A stretch of 42,634 bases of DNA from an uncultured Phascolarctobacterium sp. (GCA_900544795.1 UQWM01000020.1:1-42634), one strand, 5' to 3'; numbered from the stretch's first letter, positions 1 to 7,938 are shown. Notes: generated by a model not told the origin, from the sequence alone. Numbers and translations: made by a program.

Positions 1-16
1 TTTCGGCGACTTGTAT

Positions 17-45
17 ATAATAGCATCACCTGAAATTTATGTCAA
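17..45 (-). promoter_or_regulatory. Strong sigma-A promoter reading out of the window
   Basis: On the minus strand, TTGACA (40-45) and TATTAT (17-22) are separated by exactly 17 bases. It lies beyond the lysS terminator and points left, so its gene lies outside the window. In Bacillus subtilis lysS is followed by an rRNA operon, so an rRNA or tRNA operon is a reasonable but unproven guess. Confidence 0.7.
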
Positions 46-77
46 CACCTTTTTGAGAAGTTTTTTAATATTTTTTA

Positions 78-113
78 AATAAAAAAATCCGCACCGAAAA
101 ATTCGGTGCGGAT
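78..113 (-). terminator. Intrinsic terminator of greA-lysS
   Basis: A perfect 12-bp stem (87-98 with 102-113, loop AAA) is followed on the minus strand by a run of seven T. It lies 18 bases past the lysS stop codon and is one of the strongest terminators in the window. Confidence 0.93.
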
Positions 114-131
114 CTTAACTTTTTAAAGCTT

Positions 132-1664
132 TTATTGTACCTTATGGCGCATATGCGGGAAGAAAATAACGTCGCGGATACTGCTGCTGTCGGTCAGGAA
201 CATGACAAGACGGTCGATGCCGATGCCCAGTCCTCCTGTCGGCGGCAAACCATACTCCAATGCAGTAACAAAATCATCATCCATCATATGGGCTTCGTCG
301 TCACCGGCAGCGCGGTCTTCCACTTGTTTCTGGAAGCGTTCACGCTGGTCGATAGGGTCGTTAAGCTCGGAGAAACCGTTACAGATCTCGCGGGAATAAA
401 TAAACCCTTCAAAACGATCAGTGATCTCCGGATCGGCTTCACTGCTCTTAGCCAGCGGAGAAATTTCTTTCGGGTGCCCGGTAATAAAGGTCGGCTGGAT
501 CAATTTTTCTTCTACATGTTCTTCAAAGCAGGCATTGATGATTTTACCTACGCCGAAAGTTTTTTCGTACGGCACGTTGATAGCGTCTGCCATTTTGCGT
601 GCTTCATCAAGATCTTTGATGCCGGTAAAGTCCTGTCCTGTAAATTTAGCCACTGCTTCGATCATAGTCATTCTATTCCAGGGCGGAGTCAGATCGATCT
701 CCTGACCTTCGTAACTGATCTTCATGGTACCAAGAACCTTTTGGGCAGTTTGGGCTACGATGGTCTCAGTCAAATGCATCAGGTCATTATAATCAGCATA
801 GGCTTGATATATTTCGACCATGGTAAATTCAGGGTTATGTTTGATATCGATGCCTTCGTTACGGAAAACGCGGCCCAATTCGTAGACGCGTTCCATACCG
901 CCAACGATAAGGCGTTTCAAATATAATTCCGGCGCAATACGCATGTACAGCTGCATATCCAAAGCATTATGGTAGGTGATAAACGGACGGGCCGCCGCAC
1001 CACCGGCAATAGAATGCATGATCGGGGTTTCAACTTCCAGGAAGTCCTGGCCGTCTAAAATCTCGCGCACACTTTTGATGATTTGACTGCGCAGTACGAA
1101 AGTACGGCGTACGTCAGGATTAACTATCAGATCTACATAACGTTGGCGGTAACGCATTTCTACGTCTTTTAAGCCGTGCCATTTTTCAGGCAACGGACGC
1201 AATGCTTTAGAAAGCAATTCTAATGCGACCGCTTTGACAGACAGCTCACCCATATGAGTGCGGAAAACAGTGCCGGTCACGCCGACGATATCACCGATAT
1301 CCATCAGTTTGATCAAAGCGTAGTTTTCTTCGCCTAAAGCATCCTTACGCACATAAAGTTGAATACGGCCTGTTTTATCCATCAGGTCGATAAAGCAGGT
1401 TTTGCCGTGACCGCGGATAGCCATAACGCGACCGGACAGGCGTACGACAGTTTCGTTAGCAGACAGCTCTTCAAACTGGTCGGCAACGTCCTGTGCGTGA
1501 TGGGTCCATTCAAATTTATGGCCGAAAGGCTGCCAGCCATTCTCTTCGATCTGGTGCATTTTACTAATGCGCACCTGCATTTGTTCATTAAGTTCTGTTT
1601 CTGTTAAAGCTTCCGCCTCAACATTTTCTTGGTTCGTATCTTGATTTTTAATTTCTTCCGACAT
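132..1664 (-). CDS. lysS: Lysyl-tRNA synthetase (class II)
   Basis: Charges tRNA-Lys with lysine in the cytoplasm. The 510 residues match the usual length of bacterial class II LysRS. The N-terminal OB-fold anticodon-binding domain spans roughly residues 60-180. Class II motif 2 is visible around the YELGRVFRNEGI segment, and motif 3 as GGLGIGIDRLVMFL near the C-terminus. The first 30 residues are a Glu/Gln/Asn-rich lead-in before the conserved core. The start is supported by the Shine-Dalgarno sequence AGGAG seven bases upstream. greA lies 25 bases upstream in the same direction, so the two are probably cotranscribed from the promoter at 2278-2306 and end at the hairpin at 78-113. This greA-lysS pairing is common in Firmicutes. 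Confidence 0.98.
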   Translation of the reverse strand: MSEEIKNQDTNQENVEAEALTETELNEQMQVRISKMHQIEENGWQPFGHKFEWTHHAQDVADQFEELSANETVVRLSGRVMAIRGHGKTCFIDLMDKTGRIQLYVRKDALGEENYALIKLMDIGDIVGVTGTVFRTHMGELSVKAVALELLSKALRPLPEKWHGLKDVEMRYRQRYVDLIVNPDVRRTFVLRSQIIKSVREILDGQDFLEVETPIMHSIAGGAAARPFITYHNALDMQLYMRIAPELYLKRLIVGGMERVYELGRVFRNEGIDIKHNPEFTMVEIYQAYADYNDLMHLTETIVAQTAQKVLGTMKISYEGQEIDLTPPWNRMTMIEAVAKFTGQDFTGIKDLDEARKMADAINVPYEKTFGVGKIINACFEEHVEEKLIQPTFITGHPKEISPLAKSSEADPEITDRFEGFIYSREICNGFSELNDPIDQRERFQKQVEDRAAGDDEAHMMDDDFVTALEYGLPPTGGLGIGIDRLVMFLTDSSSIRDVIFFPHMRHKVQ

Positions 1665-1689
1665 ATCTATCGCTCCTAAAATATCAGTT

Positions 1690-2166
1690 CTATTTGATTT
1701 TTACGATTTTATACGACAGCTCGCCTGCCGGTGTGTGCACTTGCACTACGGTATTTACTTTTTGCCCTAAGATAGCGGCGCCGACGGGAGATTCGTTCGA
1801 AATACGGTTCTGTGAAGGATCCGCTTCGGTAGTACCGACTACGGTATAAGTTTCCTCATCGCCGAACTCCATATCTTTCACGATAACGGTGGAACCAAGC
1901 ATGACAGAACCCTTTTTCTTTTTAGCAGTTTCATCAATCAGCGTAGCAGTACTGATCATCTGTTCCAGCTCGATGATACGGCCTTCGATAAAAGCCTGCT
2001 CGTTTTTAGCATCATCGTATTCAGAATTCTCGCTTATATCGCCATAAGAAATCGCGACTTTGATACGTTCAGCAACTTCCTGACGTTTTACGGAACGAAG
2101 GGTTTCTAACTCGTCTTCCAGTCTTCTTAAGCCTTCAGCCGTCAAAATAGTTTCTTTAACACCCAT
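1690..2166 (-). CDS. greA: Transcription elongation factor GreA
   Basis: Binds the RNA polymerase secondary channel and stimulates cleavage of backtracked transcripts. The protein has the family's standard length of 158 residues. An N-terminal antiparallel coiled coil (about 1-75) carries the acidic tip segment DISENSEYDDAK, which supplies the two acidic residues that act in the polymerase active site. The C-terminal FKBP-like domain (about 80-158) ends in the typical SYKIVKIK strand. The start is fixed by AAAGGAG seven bases upstream. It is the first gene of the greA-lysS unit, with an exact-consensus promoter about 110 bases upstream and a hairpin in the leader. Confidence 0.98.
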   Translation of the reverse strand: MGVKETILTAEGLRRLEDELETLRSVKRQEVAERIKVAISYGDISENSEYDDAKNEQAFIEGRIIELEQMISTATLIDETAKKKKGSVMLGSTVIVKDMEFGDEETYTVVGTTEADPSQNRISNESPVGAAILGQKVNTVVQVHTPAGELSYKIVKIK

Positions 2167-2214
2167 GGTAATACTCCTTTTAAATCATCTTTTGCCGTCT
2201 CCTCACAATACAAA

Positions 2215-2242
2215 CAGTGTCAAGCAGCAATGCCTGACACTG
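2215..2242 (-). other. Hairpin in the greA leader
   Basis: An 8-bp perfect inverted repeat, CAGTGTCA (2215-2222) with TGACACTG (2235-2242), lies between the greA promoter and start codon, so it would be in the 5' leader of the mRNA. The bases after it on the minus strand are only moderately T-rich, which is weak for an intrinsic terminator. It could be an attenuator, an mRNA-stabilising stem or a protein site. Confidence 0.45.
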
Positions 2243-2277
2243 GGAGCAACGGTAAATAATATAATGTACTAAATTAA

Positions 2278-2306
2278 ATTATAATTTTTTGTTGGTTTAT
2301 TGTCAA
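2278..2306 (-). promoter_or_regulatory. greA-lysS promoter
   Basis: Both hexamers match the sigma-A consensus perfectly: TTGACA (2301-2306) and TATAAT (2278-2283) with a 17-base spacer. It starts right after the stop codon of the preceding gene and predicts a leader of about 105 bases before greA. Confidence 0.9.
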
Positions 2307-2310
2307 CCTT

Positions 2311-3396
2311 TCAAATGTTGCGCATAGCTAATTCTTCTTCTACATAGTCCTGGATATGCGCTATTTCCTCATCTGTCACGGCTCTTTCAAAATTACGGAA
2401 ACCGGCCAGACGGAAATCATGCTTATGAGCCAATCTGGAGATAGTGTCGATCTGTTCGATGGTCAGCTTGCGGCCCAAAGTAAAGTTTTCGTAGCGTTTT
2501 TCCAAAGCCAGAATCATCGTTTCTGCCATACAGGCAAACGATGTCTGCGGCGGAAAGCCGAAATCAAAACGGAAGTCCACGCTGCCAGGGACTTTAATAA
2601 CGCCACCTTCGATGACCAGCACGTCTTTACGCTTGGATGCTACCTCGCGCGAAACGTTACGCGGTCTGGCCACATCACAAACGATAGCGCCGGCCTTCAG
2701 GTCCTCCGGCTCAATAAGGAAATCAACAGCGCTGGTCACGGCAATAACTACATCGGCGTCCCTCAGGCTGTGCTTGATATCATTGGAAACAGTAAGCTTG
2801 CCAGAAACGTTGCCAGAAAGTTCCTGCGCCAGTTCTTCCAACGGCTGCAAATGCCTGGCCACCATAGTGATATCCTTGGCCTCACGCGCCAGTATTCTGG
2901 TGCAGGCCGCACCGATAGAACCACTGGCCCCAACGATGGTAACATGGGCTGTCTCCAGGTCTTTGCCCATCAGCTTTACTGCCTCACGGGTACCCTCCAA
3001 AGCGGTGGCTACCGTATAACTATTACCTGAGGTGACAGCGATATCTAAATTCTTGGCCACAGTTACGCCGGCGTCGCCAACAATCGAAGTAAAGGCTCCC
3101 AGTCCTACGATTTTAGCGCCCAGCTCCTGAGCAATCCTGCCTGACTCGATGATCCTGTCCATAACAAATTCTTCCGGCAGCTCCACCATCTGCTTTGAGG
3201 TAAGCGGGCAGCCAATAAACCAGCCCTCTGCCTCGGCATAAGGGCTTTTGATGCCTGTGATATGCGACACCTGAAAAGGTTTTTTTAGTTTCAGAGCACT
3301 TTCCAGCCAATTATTGGGAATAAATTTCAAAACAGGCGACACATGAGACATATCTTGAACCGATAACGGATGTATGATAAATGCAAATTTTTCCAT
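2311..3396 (-). CDS. Acyl-ACP-reductase-like NAD(P) oxidoreductase (COG5322 family)
   Basis: The closest family I recognise is the one containing cyanobacterial long-chain acyl-[acyl-carrier-protein] reductase (AAR). The 361 residues compare with about 340 in AAR. A Rossmann nucleotide site, VTIVGASGSIG, sits at 152-162. The segment FACMAE (residues 287-292) matches AAR's FACFAE block, placing Cys289 where AAR has the cysteine that forms the acyl-enzyme. The following NFTLGRKLT segment and the His-rich helix after it also look AAR-like. Database names for such proteins (shikimate or amino-acid dehydrogenase) are probably generic. No aldehyde-deformylating oxygenase gene is nearby, as expected in an anaerobe. 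The gene overlaps its upstream partner by one base (TGATG), implying coupled translation. The family assignment is fairly sure; the substrate is not. Confidence 0.75.
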   Translation of the reverse strand: MEKFAFIIHPLSVQDMSHVSPVLKFIPNNWLESALKLKKPFQVSHITGIKSPYAEAEGWFIGCPLTSKQMVELPEEFVMDRIIESGRIAQELGAKIVGLGAFTSIVGDAGVTVAKNLDIAVTSGNSYTVATALEGTREAVKLMGKDLETAHVTIVGASGSIGAACTRILAREAKDITMVARHLQPLEELAQELSGNVSGKLTVSNDIKHSLRDADVVIAVTSAVDFLIEPEDLKAGAIVCDVARPRNVSREVASKRKDVLVIEGGVIKVPGSVDFRFDFGFPPQTSFACMAETMILALEKRYENFTLGRKLTIEQIDTISRLAHKHDFRLAGFRNFERAVTDEEIAHIQDYVEEELAMRNI

Positions 3397-4343
3397 CAGG
3401 CGTGCTCCTCCTCTCCGTTCAGGTATTCTAAACCTGATTCTATCTTATATTCTTGCAGTAATCTTTCGTAGCTTGCAGCATCCAGCTGCTTTTTAGCGCC
3501 ACTGGCAGCCACCAGCAGCCCCTCCATCACATTAGTCCCATAACTGCGACCGTCCAGCGACGGCGTAGTAGTGATCAGGCAATGAACCCCAGCGTTGCGC
3601 AGCAGCTTGCGATCCCCGGCTGTGACCGTATTGGTGATGATAGTTTTGCCGGGCAGCTTATCCGGCATAAACCGCCTGATAAAATGAAAGTCACCCGCAA
3701 TGATGTCATTTTCTAAAAAATATTGCTGATGCTGAGGCTTCCGCTGACTTTGCTTGGCCCCCATGGGATAAAACCAGCTGACTGGCAGCTTGGTCAGTAT
3801 CGGTGCCAGCAGTCTGGCAAATTTATCCAAAGTCTGCAGCGATTTGATCGGATGCTCCCAGTTCAGCCCGAAGATCAGGTCACCAAAGGTAACGTCGGCA
3901 CCATTGGCCACCAGGGCTTCTGCCATACCAAAACGGTCGACACCGCAGACCAGCAGCACTTTTTTGCCCTGGAAAGCAATCGTCCCGTCCGCAGCCAGAC
4001 GATTGATCAGGCTGCGTTCCAACGAATTTTTCAGGCCGCTACCATCAAGCACCGGCGTTTTTTTTACATTTTTGATCAGCTGAGCTGATTCTCGAAAGGT
4101 ATAACGACTGCCGCCGGCATAAACATACAAATCAGTACCGCCCAGACCCAGAGCGTCAACATGACCGTCCAGTTCTTCTAAAAGCTGACGAGCCTTCTCT
4201 AAATCGCCGTCAGTTCCCAGACGTTCGATCATAAAGGCCTGCCCATTCAGTTGTACGATACTTTTAGCATTGCGTTCGGAAGACCCGAGGCTTACGCTGA
4301 CAATATGTTTACAGCTGCCTGCAGCTGTTTGCGAGTCAATCAT
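3396..4343 (-). CDS. Uncharacterised protein, often named quinate 5-dehydrogenase-like
   Basis: A 315-residue protein without a family I can name by function. Recognisable blocks are SVSLGSSERN (17-26), GTDGD (43-47), GLGGTDLY (66-73), DGSGLKNSLER (100-110), a Rossmann-like strand-loop KKVLLVCGVDRFGMA (127-141) and a conserved-looking PSLDGRSYGTNVMEG (261-275). Similar proteins in anaerobic Firmicutes are labelled quinate 5-dehydrogenase, but I see no evidence for quinate as substrate and no shikimate-pathway neighbours. Its stop codon overlaps the start of the acyl-ACP-reductase-like gene, so the two probably act together. A promoter lies at 4390-4418. The Shine-Dalgarno before the ATG is weak, so the start is less certain than the frame. 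Confidence 0.7.
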   Translation of the reverse strand: MIDSQTAAGSCKHIVSVSLGSSERNAKSIVQLNGQAFMIERLGTDGDLEKARQLLEELDGHVDALGLGGTDLYVYAGGSRYTFRESAQLIKNVKKTPVLDGSGLKNSLERSLINRLAADGTIAFQGKKVLLVCGVDRFGMAEALVANGADVTFGDLIFGLNWEHPIKSLQTLDKFARLLAPILTKLPVSWFYPMGAKQSQRKPQHQQYFLENDIIAGDFHFIRRFMPDKLPGKTIITNTVTAGDRKLLRNAGVHCLITTTPSLDGRSYGTNVMEGLLVAASGAKKQLDAASYERLLQEYKIESGLEYLNGEEEHA

Positions 4344-4389
4344 TCGGCTATTTCTTCTTTCTCTAAGAACTTACTCTTAACGACATATT

Positions 4390-4418
4390 ATTTTAGCATA
4401 TTTGGTGTATTCCCACAA
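4390..4418 (-). promoter_or_regulatory. Promoter of the reductase pair
   Basis: Minus-strand TTGTGG (4413-4418) and TAAAAT (4390-4395) have a 17-base spacer and lie about 45 bases before the start codon. The match is good but not perfect. Confidence 0.6.
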
Positions 4419-4453
4419 TATTTGCTATTAGTTTAAATATTATCTTATTTTAT

Positions 4454-5440
4454 TTAGTGCTTTTCGGCAGTGAAATTACCTGCAACAGTACGATATTCCG
4501 CAAGCAGGCTTTTAAAGTCCGCATAAGTATCCATCTGATGGAAACGCCCCCGATATTCTGCCGCTTTTGGCAGGGCCTTCAAATAAGCACCGATATGCCG
4601 ACGCATCTCCTTGACTGCTACCCGCTCGCTTTTATAATCAATCAGCATCACCAAATGCCGCAATGCCAGATCCAGACGTTCGTCCAGTGATGGCCCGAGC
4701 GCAGCAACCTTTCCCTGCATAGCAGCGCTCAGATGGCTGAACAGCCAGGGATTACCGTCAGCGCCGCGCCCGAGCATCAGTCCGTCGCATTTGGTTTCCT
4801 CAAGCATCCGCATCCCGTCGGCTACAGTAAAAATATCACCGTTGCCAATGACCGGGATTTTGACAGCCGCCTTGACTCTGCCGATGATTTCCCAATTGGC
4901 TTTGCCATTATAAAACTGCTCACGCGTTCTGCCGTGTACGGCAACGGCAGCAACACCCGCACGCTCCGCCTGCACGGCTATCTCTTCCGCATTCAGATGC
5001 GCCGCATCCCAACCAGCACGAATTTTAACGGTGACCGGTATCTTGACGGCATCGACCATGCGTGCCAAAATCTCGTACGCCAGCTGCGGATCTTTCATCA
5101 GGGCCGAGCCTTCACCGTTATTAACGACCTTCGGTACCGGACAGCCCATATTGAAGTCGATAACGTCCGCGCCATTTTTAGCTACAGTCACCGCAGCTTC
5201 TGCCAGCTCGTGCGGCACGGAACCAAATAGCTGGATCGCTGTCGGACGCTCGCCCGGATCGATACGCAGCATATCAAAGGTCTTAATGTTTTTATAAAGC
5301 AGGCCTTTAGCGCTCACCATTTCTGAAACAGTCATCCCACAGCCCAGCTCCCGGCAAATGACCCTGAAGGGCAGATCTGTAATCCCTGCCATAGGTGCCA
5401 GCAGCAAAGGCACAGTCAATTTTAAATTGCCGATTTGCAT
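4454..5440 (-). CDS. dusB: tRNA-dihydrouridine synthase
   Basis: FMN enzyme that reduces specific uridines in tRNA loops to dihydrouridine using NADPH. The 328 residues match the family. The TIM barrel begins with LAPMAGITDLPFR (14-26). The catalytic cysteine is in FNMGCPVPKV (Cys100), followed by the family's NNGEGSALM loop. HGRTREQFY and GNGDIF, which contact FMN, follow. The C-terminal helical domain completes it. The start has GAGGTGG just upstream. It lies downstream of coaX, separated by a moderate terminator-like hairpin. A dus gene near lysS is usual in Bacilli and Clostridia. Confidence 0.95.
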   Translation of the reverse strand: MQIGNLKLTVPLLLAPMAGITDLPFRVICRELGCGMTVSEMVSAKGLLYKNIKTFDMLRIDPGERPTAIQLFGSVPHELAEAAVTVAKNGADVIDFNMGCPVPKVVNNGEGSALMKDPQLAYEILARMVDAVKIPVTVKIRAGWDAAHLNAEEIAVQAERAGVAAVAVHGRTREQFYNGKANWEIIGRVKAAVKIPVIGNGDIFTVADGMRMLEETKCDGLMLGRGADGNPWLFSHLSAAMQGKVAALGPSLDERLDLALRHLVMLIDYKSERVAVKEMRRHIGAYLKALPKAAEYRGRFHQMDTYADFKSLLAEYRTVAGNFTAEKH

Positions 5441-5481
5441 ATTCCACCTCTAGGTTTTGAAATACTTTTGAACTACTTATA

Positions 5482-5509
5482 GAAATAAGACCCGCCATAC
5501 AGCGGGCCT
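5482..5509 (-). terminator. Terminator-like hairpin after coaX
   Basis: An 8-bp stem with one G-T wobble (5488-5495 with 5502-5509, 6-base loop) lies directly after the coaX stop codon. The T-run after it on the minus strand is interrupted (TATTTCTAT), so termination may be partial, leaving dusB expressed by read-through. Confidence 0.55.
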
Positions 5510-5513
5510 TAAC

Positions 5514-6290
5514 TTATTTAGAATTTTTTTCGTGCAGTATCCGCAGCCCGTCTAAAGTCAGGAACGGTTCTACCACGTCGATAGCGTCCGACTCTGCCGC
5601 CATAGTGTTAGCAAACCCGCCGGTAGCTACGACAAAAGCCTCGCCGCCCAGTTCTTCCTTCATCTTCCGCACGATGCCGTCCATCTGTCCTACAAAGCCA
5701 TAAATAACGCCAGCCTGCATAGCATTAACAGTGTTGCGCGATATAACGGTCTTGGGTTTGATCAGCTCGATACGGGGCAGTTTAGCTGTTCGTTGAAACA
5801 GTGCCTCGGTCGAAATACCGATACCGGGAGCAATAGCTCCACCCAAATATTCTCCGGTAGGCAGCAGAGCACAGAACGTAGTCGCTGTACCAAAATCAAC
5901 AATGATCATTGGCAGGCTCTTGTGGCTGTATTTATCGAAAGCCGCTACCGCGTTGACGATACGGTCAGCACCGACTTCGCGGGGGTTATCATAACGCAGT
6001 GAAATACCGCTTTTTATACCGGGTCCAACGACAGCCGGCGTCAGCTCAAAGTAACGCTCGCACATATGACAGAGCGGCACGATAAGCGGCGGCACAACGC
6101 TAGAGATAATGATAGCTTTTATTTGATCCATGGGCATCCGTGTGTAGTTAAACATACTGCGCAGTAAAATGCCGTATTCATCAGCCGTTTTGCTGCGATC
6201 GGTAGAAAAACGCCAATGGCAAACCAGCTCTTTATCGTCAAAAACACCCGCTACAATGTTGGTATTGCCTACATCAATTACTAATAACAT
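5514..6290 (-). CDS. coaX: Type III pantothenate kinase
   Basis: Phosphorylates pantothenate, the first step of coenzyme A synthesis; type III enzymes are not feedback-inhibited by CoA. The 258 residues are the standard length. The ASKHA-fold phosphate motif DVGNTN is at residues 6-11, and the second nucleotide motif DFGTATTF is near 126-133. The monovalent-cation/pantothenate segment around DNPREVGADRIVNA is intact. The start has GAGGAGG eight bases upstream. The gene sits 21 bases after bioY, making a small vitamin/cofactor operon with birA and bioY. Confidence 0.97.
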   Translation of the reverse strand: MLLVIDVGNTNIVAGVFDDKELVCHWRFSTDRSKTADEYGILLRSMFNYTRMPMDQIKAIIISSVVPPLIVPLCHMCERYFELTPAVVGPGIKSGISLRYDNPREVGADRIVNAVAAFDKYSHKSLPMIIVDFGTATTFCALLPTGEYLGGAIAPGIGISTEALFQRTAKLPRIELIKPKTVISRNTVNAMQAGVIYGFVGQMDGIVRKMKEELGGEAFVVATGGFANTMAAESDAIDVVEPFLTLDGLRILHEKNSK

Positions 6291-6311
6291 TCATGTTCCT
6301 CCTCAAGGAGC

Positions 6312-6875
6312 TTATTTAGTCCGATCAAGCAGACCTGCCAAGAACAAAGCTTTGCGCACCCTTGCGCCGATAAAAGCAGCAACCGCCGCTTTTATTATAT
6401 CAAATGGGAGGAAAGGTGCAACTGCTAAAAGTACCGCATTGGACCAGTCCATTGGTTTTTGCAGAAAATATTGAAAGCTGAGCTTAAAGCCAACAAGGCC
6501 AAAAGCATAGCAAACTATCATACCTAAACACATATACAAAAAATTTTTACCGAAACCAGCCTCCATATTATGCTCAGTCAGATAACCGACCAGCCAGGCT
6601 GTAAAAACAAAACCCACAATAAAACCGCCTGTCGGCCCGGCCAGAATCACGATACCCGACTGCCCTTGATTAAAGACAGGCAGACCCACAAAGCCCAGCA
6701 AAGCCCAGACCATGATGCTAATTGCGCTCAGCCTGCTGCCCAGCAGGATACCCGCTAAAAGCACCACTAACGGCTGAATGGTTATGGGAACGGGGCCGAT
6801 CGGTACAATGATATAGGCGCTGATAATCATCATCGTTACGAAGATACCGGCTAAAAGCATGTCCCTGATCTTCAT
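6312..6875 (-). CDS. bioY: Biotin transporter substrate-binding membrane protein BioY
   Basis: S-component of the energy-coupling-factor biotin importer; it can work alone or with an EcfAAT module, none of which is in this window. The 187 residues form about six hydrophobic segments. The family signature GPTGGFIVGF lies near residues 80-89. The ATG shares one base with the birA stop (TAATG), indicating coupled translation with the biotin ligase/repressor. Being cotranscribed behind the putative BirA operator means uptake would be shut down when biotinyl-AMP accumulates. Confidence 0.96.
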   Translation of the reverse strand: MKIRDMLLAGIFVTMMIISAYIIVPIGPVPITIQPLVVLLAGILLGSRLSAISIMVWALLGFVGLPVFNQGQSGIVILAGPTGGFIVGFVFTAWLVGYLTEHNMEAGFGKNFLYMCLGMIVCYAFGLVGFKLSFQYFLQKPMDWSNAVLLAVAPFLPFDIIKAAVAAFIGARVRKALFLAGLLDRTK

Positions 6876-7873
6876 TAGGCGTATTCCCCTTGCCGCGACT
6901 GGGCAGGTCTGATGGAAACATCGCCGGCAATGACTTTTTCCATAGTGCCGTCCGTACGTTTTACTATCAGTAGTCCGTCCTCGTCAATATTGACAGCCTC
7001 GCCGTAATAAGTCTGGTCAGGGGCGATCACCTTCACCTGCTGACCCAGCGTCGAAGAATACTGTTTCCATTCCTCCAGCACCGGCTTAAAGTCCTCTTGC
7101 AGCACCTGTTCATACAAAGCTTCCATATTGGCCAGCACGTCAGCCAAAAGCTGCACCCTGCTGATAGGCTCCCTTGCCACATCGGCCAGCGAGACAGCGG
7201 TAGCCCGCAGTTCTTCCGGCACTATTTCTTTGGGCACGTTCACATTGATACCTGTGCCGATAACCATATAATTGATTTTACCAAATTCGGCGCTCATTTC
7301 CGTCAGGATACCTACCAGTTTTTTGCCGTCCAGCAAAACATCGTTAGGCCATTTGATCGAAGCTTTGACGCCCTGGTACTTATTAACGGCCTTCACTACA
7401 GCCACGGCTGCCAAAAGCGTGCATTTAGAAGCTTCCTGCGGCATAAACGGCGGCTTCAGCACCACCGAGAACCAAACACCTCTGGCAAAGGGCGAAAACC
7501 AGCCGCGGGATAAACGTCCCTTACCTGAATTCTGCTCTTCGGCAATAACCACCATGCCGTTTTCACAGCCATCGTTAGCCAGCCGTTTAGCCAGCTCATT
7601 AGTCGAAGTAGTCAGCTCGCAGTAATGGAGCTGATGCCCCAGCCATTTAGTTTGCAGATTGGCCACTACCTCGGCCGGTTTCAGCCTGTCGGGCACCTCT
7701 TTGAGGATATAGCCTTTTTTAGGCACCGACTCTATGGTATAGCCTTCGTTTTTTAAAGCCTGGATGTGCTTCCATACCGCTGTACGCGACACGGCCAGTT
7801 CCTGGGAAAGTATCTCTCCTGAAACTGGTTCGGGCATTTTTTCGCGTAATATTTCCAAAATGCGTTCTCGCAT
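6875..7873 (-). CDS. birA: Biotin operon repressor / biotin-protein ligase BirA
   Basis: Bifunctional protein that makes biotinyl-AMP, biotinylates acceptor proteins and, as the holo-dimer, represses biotin genes. Starting at 7873 gives 332 residues. Residues 1-60 are a winged helix (ELAVSRTAVWKHIQAL recognition region). The ligase domain shows the biotin loop GKGRLSRGW (117-125) and IKWPNDVLLDGKKLVG. A longer reading from 7903 is possible, but that ATG has no Shine-Dalgarno and falls inside the promoter/operator, while 7873 has GGGAG nine bases upstream. Having the DNA-binding domain together with a palindrome at its own promoter points to autoregulation. Confidence 0.96.
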   Translation of the reverse strand: MRERILEILREKMPEPVSGEILSQELAVSRTAVWKHIQALKNEGYTIESVPKKGYILKEVPDRLKPAEVVANLQTKWLGHQLHYCELTTSTNELAKRLANDGCENGMVVIAEEQNSGKGRLSRGWFSPFARGVWFSVVLKPPFMPQEASKCTLLAAVAVVKAVNKYQGVKASIKWPNDVLLDGKKLVGILTEMSAEFGKINYMVIGTGINVNVPKEIVPEELRATAVSLADVAREPISRVQLLADVLANMEALYEQVLQEDFKPVLEEWKQYSSTLGQQVKVIAPDQTYYGEAVNIDEDGLLIVKRTDGTMEKVIAGDVSIRPAQSRQGEYA

Positions 7874-7894
7874 ATCATCACACTCCCAAACAAT

Positions 7895-7922
7895 GTTATC
7901 CATAGATTAGCACTGGGTTAAC
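7895..7922 (-). promoter_or_regulatory. Putative BirA operator
   Basis: An inverted repeat with 7-base arms, GTTATCC (7895-7901) and GGTTAAC (7916-7922), one mismatch between arms, spacing 14. The half-site resembles the GTTAACC arms known from BirA operators of Bacillus/Clostridium biotin genes. It covers the spacer and -10 of the promoter at 7904-7932. Confidence 0.6.
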
Positions 7923-7932
7923 CAAAAGTCAA
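7904..7932 (-). promoter_or_regulatory. birA-bioY promoter
   Basis: Minus-strand TTGACT (7927-7932), 17-base spacer ending in TGC (extended -10 form), and a weak TAATCT (7904-7909). It lies between the ftsH terminator and birA and is overlapped by the operator palindrome. Confidence 0.55.
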
Positions 7933-7938
7933 GTCACA

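Noticed and set aside
135..926. 263-codon open frame on the plus strand
   Set aside because: Antisense to lysS, which is complete and full-length.
2311..3396. Shikimate dehydrogenase (AroE)
   Set aside because: The overall size, the FACMAE cysteine block and the C-terminal region fit the acyl-ACP-reductase family, and no AroE substrate-binding pattern is apparent.
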